Shown here one piece after another: positions 6,457 to 11,186 of a stretch of 11,186 nt of DNA. The notes below the pieces were generated by a model that searched no databases, was not told the origin of the DNA, and saw only the letters and a list, made by a program, of their open reading frames with translations. The DNA is from Holophagaceae bacterium (GTDB lineage: Bacteria > Acidobacteriota > Holophagae > Holophagales > Holophagaceae), in assembly GCA_025353305.1 (NCBI GenBank), contig JANXQX010000052.1, forward strand, positions 1 through 11,186. The letters run 5' to 3'. Position numbers and translations under genes: made by a program. Numbering within the stretch: position 1 is the stretch's first letter; every line of letters begins with the position of its first letter.

Positions 6457-8085
6457 TTAAGATTCAGATGGCGGCAAGGCGCTGTACCACGCCATGGTTC
6501 TTCTCTTTATTTCCTCGGTTTCCATCGATGGGTATTGCTTCCAGAGATCCTGGGCGTAGCCTTTGGCCTTCCCCACTGCCTTACCGGTTAGTCCTGGGAA
6601 GTCCAACCCACTGAGAGGGAACTTTCGGCTCTCCGCCACGACGATTTGAATGGCCACCTGGGTGGCCGCTTCCATGGGGGTGCAGGCCGTAGGATTGCTT
6701 TGGCTGAGCCTGACTCGGGCGGTACTCAGGTGCTTATTGAAAAATGCCGCCGTTTCCAAGGTTGGATCAGTGTTGGCAATCGCCACCCGAAAAGCCTCAC
6801 GCCAATCATCGTCTGAGAGGAGTCCGCGTTGCTTGTCCAGCATTTCACGGTGGACCAGGGACTCCAAAGACTGTTCTTGGAAGGCCTCTAAGACTTCCCA
6901 CAAACGGTGAATGGCTCCATCCCATTCTTCGACTAGTGCGGTAGTAAGCAGACGCCAAGAAGCTTTACTGGGCCGCACTTTACCGCAATGTTTGGCGTAC
7001 CACGTCTCCGCATCCATAAACTTCTCTTTGTTATCCTTTCCATCCCTCAGGATGCCGTGCTGGTGGATGGTACGCAGACGATAAAGAGTTTTATAAAAGG
7101 GATGCGAGGCGATGGATCCCGTCACGTCATTGTCCAATAGATCCAATTTTTGGAGAAATTTATTATCTTCAGGATCTATGCCATCGGATCCAAGGCGGCA
7201 AGACATCCAGGTGATAAGGTTGATAAACCAACTCCGCTCGCAATTTGTAAGGAAAGGCGAAGGAAGATCCACGATCGGTTTAAGTAAAGGGCGATCAGCC
7301 CAAGCCTGGAACATCTGATCGATATCGAGAAGGAGTTCAAGGCACTTGGCAAATTTGGCCTCTAATTCGATTTTGGAGTCCGGGATGACCGGGACGATTG
7401 ACTCACGCCTGCCAAGTAGTGGAACCAAGTCTAAGGACGGTTCATTACCTACCATTCCCGCGGTCCGATCGATCCACGCCACCAACTCTGTCAAGCTGGT
7501 CGGAATTGCCGCTTCTATTGTCCGTGCAAAGGAACCTTGTTCAGTAGTTGAGTAACTGCTGAAGGTTTGCTGGACTAAATGAATAATTAGGTTACGGCGC
7601 AAATCCAAGGGGACCTTGGGGAAAGGTTGGATTTGCAAGCCCATCACGCTAGGCACAGTCGTTAATTGCTCGTATTCAAATTGGAGCAGCGGAGCGAGAC
7701 AGACTGTGCTGGTTGCCCTTAGTGTGGTGAGTATAAAGTCGTTTCCACTTCGAATTAGCGCAGCCGACAGTAGGCCTGCATTCTCTAGAATGAGAATCTC
7801 ACTTGCCGTCTGCTTTGATAGTTCACCCGGGAGTTCTCCCACTCCAAATAACAATTCCCAGCAATGGTATGGGTCATCGTCCTCCAAACGGACCATCCTA
7901 TAGGGCAGGCTATCCTGTTCGAGCCAATTGGCACAGCAAGTAGCAAGGTAGGCACCCTCTACATTGGCATCCACGCCTAAGGCGCAGAACCCGAATGGAG
8001 CGGTCCGAACCATAGCCAGGACCTGGGGGCGAAATTCCTTATCTAGCCAACTCCGTGAAAATCGTGAAAGTACCGGATTGTCCAT
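6457..8085 (-). CDS. Hypothetical protein, second gene of the NTPase operon (542 aa); possible degenerate NTPase-like front
   Basis: I do not recognise this family. ATG 8085-8083 is chosen because it lies ten bases after the upstream stop and carries AGGG at 8093-8090; an earlier start at 8202 would overlap the upstream gene by over 100 bases and lacks such a site. The first 125 residues alternate strands and helices in an NTPase-like order: ALGVDANVEGAYLA (35-48) where a P-loop would sit but with no GK[ST], a strand ILILENAG (97-104) like Walker B, and FILTTLR (117-123) like a sensor strand ending in Arg. This may be an inactivated STAND-type fold. A helical middle holds YRLRTIHQHG (335-344), which fits an RX4H pattern as in HEPN RNases but without the usual polar residue after Arg. 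The C-terminus (about 490-535) is basic and helical. No signal or membrane segment is seen. Tight spacing implies it works with the upstream NTPase. Confidence 0.85.
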   Translation of the reverse strand: MDNPVLSRFSRSWLDKEFRPQVLAMVRTAPFGFCALGVDANVEGAYLATCCANWLEQDSLPYRMVRLEDDDPYHCWELLFGVGELPGELSKQTASEILILENAGLLSAALIRSGNDFILTTLRATSTVCLAPLLQFEYEQLTTVPSVMGLQIQPFPKVPLDLRRNLIIHLVQQTFSSYSTTEQGSFARTIEAAIPTSLTELVAWIDRTAGMVGNEPSLDLVPLLGRRESIVPVIPDSKIELEAKFAKCLELLLDIDQMFQAWADRPLLKPIVDLPSPFLTNCERSWFINLITWMSCRLGSDGIDPEDNKFLQKLDLLDNDVTGSIASHPFYKTLYRLRTIHQHGILRDGKDNKEKFMDAETWYAKHCGKVRPSKASWRLLTTALVEEWDGAIHRLWEVLEAFQEQSLESLVHREMLDKQRGLLSDDDWREAFRVAIANTDPTLETAAFFNKHLSTARVRLSQSNPTACTPMEAATQVAIQIVVAESRKFPLSGLDFPGLTGKAVGKAKGYAQDLWKQYPSMETEEIKRRTMAWYSALPPSES

Positions 8086-8095
8086 GGTTCCCTGC
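8086..8095 (-). promoter_or_regulatory. Intercistronic ribosome-binding site
   Basis: The ten-base gap GCAGGGAACC between the NTPase stop (TAA 8098-8096) and ATG 8085 carries an AGGG core four bases before the start. The spacing is slightly short, but the arrangement is typical of co-transcribed, translationally coupled genes. Confidence 0.6.
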
Positions 8096-11000
8096 TTAGT
8101 TACGGTGGGGCTGGTAGCGCCGAAGAGGCTCTGCGTAGAACCCCCTGTAATTAAGAGAGACATGGAAGGGACCCAGAACCTGTCCTGGTCGGAGCGCGGC
8201 ATTTAGTCCATGCTCAATTGCATTAAGAGGCAAATGGGAGTTTAGGTCTTCACACCAGACAAGGAGATCCTGGTTCTTGCGTCGCCCTTGGAATTCCGCT
8301 GTGAAGCGAGTGGGCGTGCCTTCGGTGTCGGTAAGAAGAAAGAGGGACCTGGCACGGCGATAACCGCCAACGTTAAGGCGATCTAGGTTCTGGAAGAGGG
8401 TGGTGGCCTCTTGGCTTCGGTTGAGTTGGAGGGCTGCGATGGCAGAGAAGAATATTGCACGTCCTCCGTCCCGCTCTCCTTCACAACGCATAAGCGCGTT
8501 GTTGATTTCCAACCACTGGGTCCATTGTGTAGGAGTAAAGGGTAGGCAGATTCGCTCATGGGGAAAATATTCACTAAAGCCTGTCTCGGTTTCCCACCAC
8601 AACTTGGCGTACAGGACCAAAATCGCACGCTCCGTCAAGAGGACGTTCTGGCACTGGTCCTCAAGATAAGCGCGTGCAGCGACAGGACCATGATTCTTCC
8701 ATTGGTAGCGGGCGCTCAAAGCACGAACGGCGTATGACCCACGGCTCTCAGATTTCGCGAGAATTTCAGAAAACCTGGCGTAGTCACCAAGTTGGTGGGC
8801 GTAGGCTGCTTCCAGACTCTCACGCTTGTCCATCTGTGTCGGAGCTATGTCTAGGTCCATGCTGCGATCAAGCATTTCACCCCAATCCGCCAGAATCACG
8901 GCTTCCTGCTCCGGCGACAGACCTGCCAGGTTGCAACGGGACTGAGATATCCAACAAGCCACATTAGTTGCGTAGTAATTGACGTCCTCGTATTCAAGGG
9001 ATTGGAGCCAGGCAGCCCGGGCCCGGGCAAAATACTGGTTAGCTTGGGTCTGCCAAATGGGCGCTAGCGCTACCTCAGGGATAAGTGCCCTTTCGAGGCA
9101 GACAAGTTTGGTACCTAGGACGCAGGCCCTCTCAGTTGCCATACTAGCCATCATTCGGCGCCCTGCCGAAGAGAGGCGCCCATCCGGGTTTCGTTTGATG
9201 AGATCTTCGGCTTGGCTAATACTCTCTTCTGCCTCAGTCAGTTGGAGGAGCCAGGGTTCCAATATGTCTGGTTGGGAAACGGAACCCATCTTGCCCTGCT
9301 GGGTCTTGACTGATTCTCTGATGACAGTGGACTGGAAAAGAAGGATTCGTGGGTGGAGATTTCTGTTTCGCGCCTTCAAGTCGTAAACAATCTGTGCTAA
9401 GTCCGAAAAATATTTACTAAGTTGAAATTCATGTTCTGCCTGGGGCCCTACGCTCTGAAGAAGCTTGACCACGAAGTCTAGCACAACGCCATCTTCGAAG
9501 AGTTCCGCATCTTCTGCCTTCATGATGACGGACCGAATTAGGTCCAACTGGTCTTTGCTATCAGGAACTTTTTTCGAGATCCAAATCCTAGCCTCTAAAG
9601 TGTGCCGAGAACTGAGCTGGAATTGACCCTCGTTAAGTTGTGTTTCGATGATGATGTCTGCCTTTAGTAACTGTGAATAAATTCGATTGTCGTTGTATAG
9701 AAGACGCAGGGCCAGTGATTGTGGAAGTGGTAGTCCTAACCGGCTCGTCAGCATGACTGTATTCAATAGTTGCCGGAGTGCAGATGCGTTCACACTCGCC
9801 TTTTTTTCTGCTTCGTCCATCTTGCTGCTTAGGTCGGTTTGCACCGTCTCCAAGGCGGCACACAACCGCTGGGCCATTAGGGATTGGCCACTAATCTGAG
9901 TAGCATCTTGGTCGATGGCGATGATGCTGGCCTGGGCCTGCTCGGAACCGACCAGTATTTCCTGAAGGAGTTGATTGGTCAATGGGCCTCGGGCGGGTGG
10001 GAGCAGGTAATATAGAAGTGCAAAAAGATTCGATAGGTCAGCATTTTCGATCTTCTTCGCGAATGCTGGAATATCTGGAATGTATCTCGCAAGGTAGGTG
10101 AGGAGTTGACGTTGCTCAGCCTCATCAAGGTAGATGGGCAGTGTGTGGGCAATCAGGGATCGTTTGCCCTCCCCTCTCTTTCGCTCTTGATTTTGTGGGC
10201 GATGAAAGGTGTATGCAGAACCAATAACGATGACCTTGCGACCGCGGCTCGCAAAATAGTTCGACATGACCAGGTAGTCTTCCGCCTTGGTGGTGGCATC
10301 CACCACAAGGAACGCAGGGGCGCCGGAACCCGCAGCCTCCAACGTTTGGCAGAACGTGTCCACCTGGGTTAATTCTGGAGTCAACAGGCCAGGCGGGGTG
10401 TAAAACACGGCGAAGCCGAGTTTCCGCAATGTCAAGCAGAGCAATTGCAAGGCCACGGTCTTCCCGCTACCGGCCTGGCCGTAAAGTAGAACCGTCTTGT
10501 CTTGGGGACTTGGGCTATCAGCGACTCTAAGAGCCTTTTCGATGAAATCCTTGACAGTGGGACGATGGAAGGCCAACTGATCGATCCATTGCCATGGAAT
10601 CGTGTTGAAGGCATTGCCAAGAAACTCCCTGAATAGGTCGTACTGTTCTTCTAAGCCTGGGGGCAAAGATTGGGTGGAATCCAACGACTGTAGGATTTGA
10701 AACGTCGAGGTTAGGCGGTCTAATTCCAATTTCGATAGGGGAACATCAATTAGGTCGGGGGTGGGTGTTGCTTTGTCGGCGTCAGGCAGGCACCGAAGAA
10801 CCTTGTACAGGCACTCAGCCTCTGCCGAGGAGGCCAGGAGGGTGTTCTCGAATTGCCCGTCCCGCATCAACTGGGCAATACCTTCTTGAAGGGTCAAGGT
10901 CTCAATCTGGATGGTATTTTGTTCGAGCAGGAGGCTGAAATCGTCATCGCCTTGCAAGGCCTGTTTGTCCTCTGGACTCATGCCAAATATAACGACCTGG

Positions 11001-11186
11001 CCAGGTAACATCCCCTGGAGAACCCCTGCAAAATCGCGAGGACGGAGCCAATCTGAACTAGGGGACCACCCTTCAATCAGAAGGACTCCACCAGGAGTGA
11101 GTGTTTCTGGAAGTGTATCCAGGATCCTGAGGGCGGTTCGACGCCTAATCGGCATATCCGCAGGCCCGCTCGGTGGCAATTCCGGT
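8096..11186 (-). CDS. Large P-loop NTPase with helical-repeat C-terminal half (partial, N-terminus beyond the window)
   Basis: The frame is open through the right edge, so the true start probably lies outside; a TTG at 11179 is the first start codon inside and is used for numbering (1027 residues). Residues 30-68 are alpha/beta-like (GGVLLIEGWSP, DWL, QVVIFG) and may be the tail of an N-terminal effector domain. The NTPase has a clear Walker A, GQAGSGKT (234-241), a Walker B-like strand AFLVVDAT (289-296) and a strand KVIVIGSAY (315-323) before a winged-helix-like region (about 350-540). Residues 560-935 are helical and TPR-like. The last 80 residues look like beta strands (FTAEFQGRR, PGQVLG, HVSLNYRGFYAEPL), as in a small barrel. 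Overall this resembles STAND-type signalling ATPases, which pair a nucleotide switch with a repeat sensor. The NTPase call is firm; the STAND label and a defence role are inferred. It is the first gene of a two-gene operon. Confidence 0.85.
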   Translation of the reverse strand, partial: PELPPSGPADMPIRRRTALRILDTLPETLTPGGVLLIEGWSPSSDWLRPRDFAGVLQGMLPGQVVIFGMSPEDKQALQGDDDFSLLLEQNTIQIETLTLQEGIAQLMRDGQFENTLLASSAEAECLYKVLRCLPDADKATPTPDLIDVPLSKLELDRLTSTFQILQSLDSTQSLPPGLEEQYDLFREFLGNAFNTIPWQWIDQLAFHRPTVKDFIEKALRVADSPSPQDKTVLLYGQAGSGKTVALQLLCLTLRKLGFAVFYTPPGLLTPELTQVDTFCQTLEAAGSGAPAFLVVDATTKAEDYLVMSNYFASRGRKVIVIGSAYTFHRPQNQERKRGEGKRSLIAHTLPIYLDEAEQRQLLTYLARYIPDIPAFAKKIENADLSNLFALLYYLLPPARGPLTNQLLQEILVGSEQAQASIIAIDQDATQISGQSLMAQRLCAALETVQTDLSSKMDEAEKKASVNASALRQLLNTVMLTSRLGLPLPQSLALRLLYNDNRIYSQLLKADIIIETQLNEGQFQLSSRHTLEARIWISKKVPDSKDQLDLIRSVIMKAEDAELFEDGVVLDFVVKLLQSVGPQAEHEFQLSKYFSDLAQIVYDLKARNRNLHPRILLFQSTVIRESVKTQQGKMGSVSQPDILEPWLLQLTEAEESISQAEDLIKRNPDGRLSSAGRRMMASMATERACVLGTKLVCLERALIPEVALAPIWQTQANQYFARARAAWLQSLEYEDVNYYATNVACWISQSRCNLAGLSPEQEAVILADWGEMLDRSMDLDIAPTQMDKRESLEAAYAHQLGDYARFSEILAKSESRGSYAVRALSARYQWKNHGPVAARAYLEDQCQNVLLTERAILVLYAKLWWETETGFSEYFPHERICLPFTPTQWTQWLEINNALMRCEGERDGGRAIFFSAIAALQLNRSQEATTLFQNLDRLNVGGYRRARSLFLLTDTEGTPTRFTAEFQGRRKNQDLLVWCEDLNSHLPLNAIEHGLNAALRPGQVLGPFHVSLNYRGFYAEPLRRYQPHRN

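Noticed and set aside
8086..8202. Longer N-terminus for the 542-aa protein, starting at 8202 or 8163
   Set aside because: It would overlap the upstream NTPase coding region, lacks a clear ribosome-binding site and reads codons constrained by the other gene; ATG 8085 has a proper site in the intercistronic gap.
1..11186. CRISPR array, tRNA or rRNA genes
   Set aside because: No regularly spaced short repeats and no recognisable tRNA or rRNA sequence on reading both strands.

Overview
This is an accessory-type stretch of a bacterial chromosome or mobile element with moderately high GC. It holds three large genes and two degraded copies of an IS3-type insertion sequence. The IS proteins, the bacterial start and ribosome-binding-site layout, the two-gene operon and the giant multidomain proteins point to a bacterium. 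I cannot assign a genus or phylum from the sequence.

Layout. Bases 1-580 carry a minus-strand IS remnant in which the start of OrfA is fused in frame to the back half of the DDE integrase. Bases 581-1254 are mostly unassigned, but 970-1218 resembles the decayed N-terminus of an SNF2/DUF3883-type helicase. Bases 1261-5922 (+) encode a 1553-residue protein with a helical, TPR-like N-terminal half, a complete Hsp70 module (ATPase, linker and beta substrate-binding domain), another helical stretch and a C-terminal trypsin/HtrA-type serine protease. Bases 6008-6206 are a second IS remnant, a direct repeat of 382-580 (195 of 199 bases identical). Bases 8096-11186 (-) encode a P-loop NTPase with a helical-repeat C-terminal part; its start lies beyond the right edge. 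Ten bases downstream, 6457-8085 (-) encodes a 542-residue protein that I do not recognise. It has a possible degenerate NTPase-like front and an RX4H motif.

Interpretation. The Hsp70-protease gene and the NTPase operon are convergent and separated by the second IS remnant. Fusing an ATP-driven chaperone to a protease behind a long helical scaffold, next to a helical-repeat NTPase, matches the general design of NTP-dependent biological conflict (defence) systems: sensor or scaffold, NTPase switch and protease effector. The fused protein is read directly from the sequence. The defence role and any cooperation between the two transcription units are inference. The 199-bp direct repeats bracket the Hsp70-protease gene, so that gene could be lost as a unit, or may have arrived separately from the NTPase operon.
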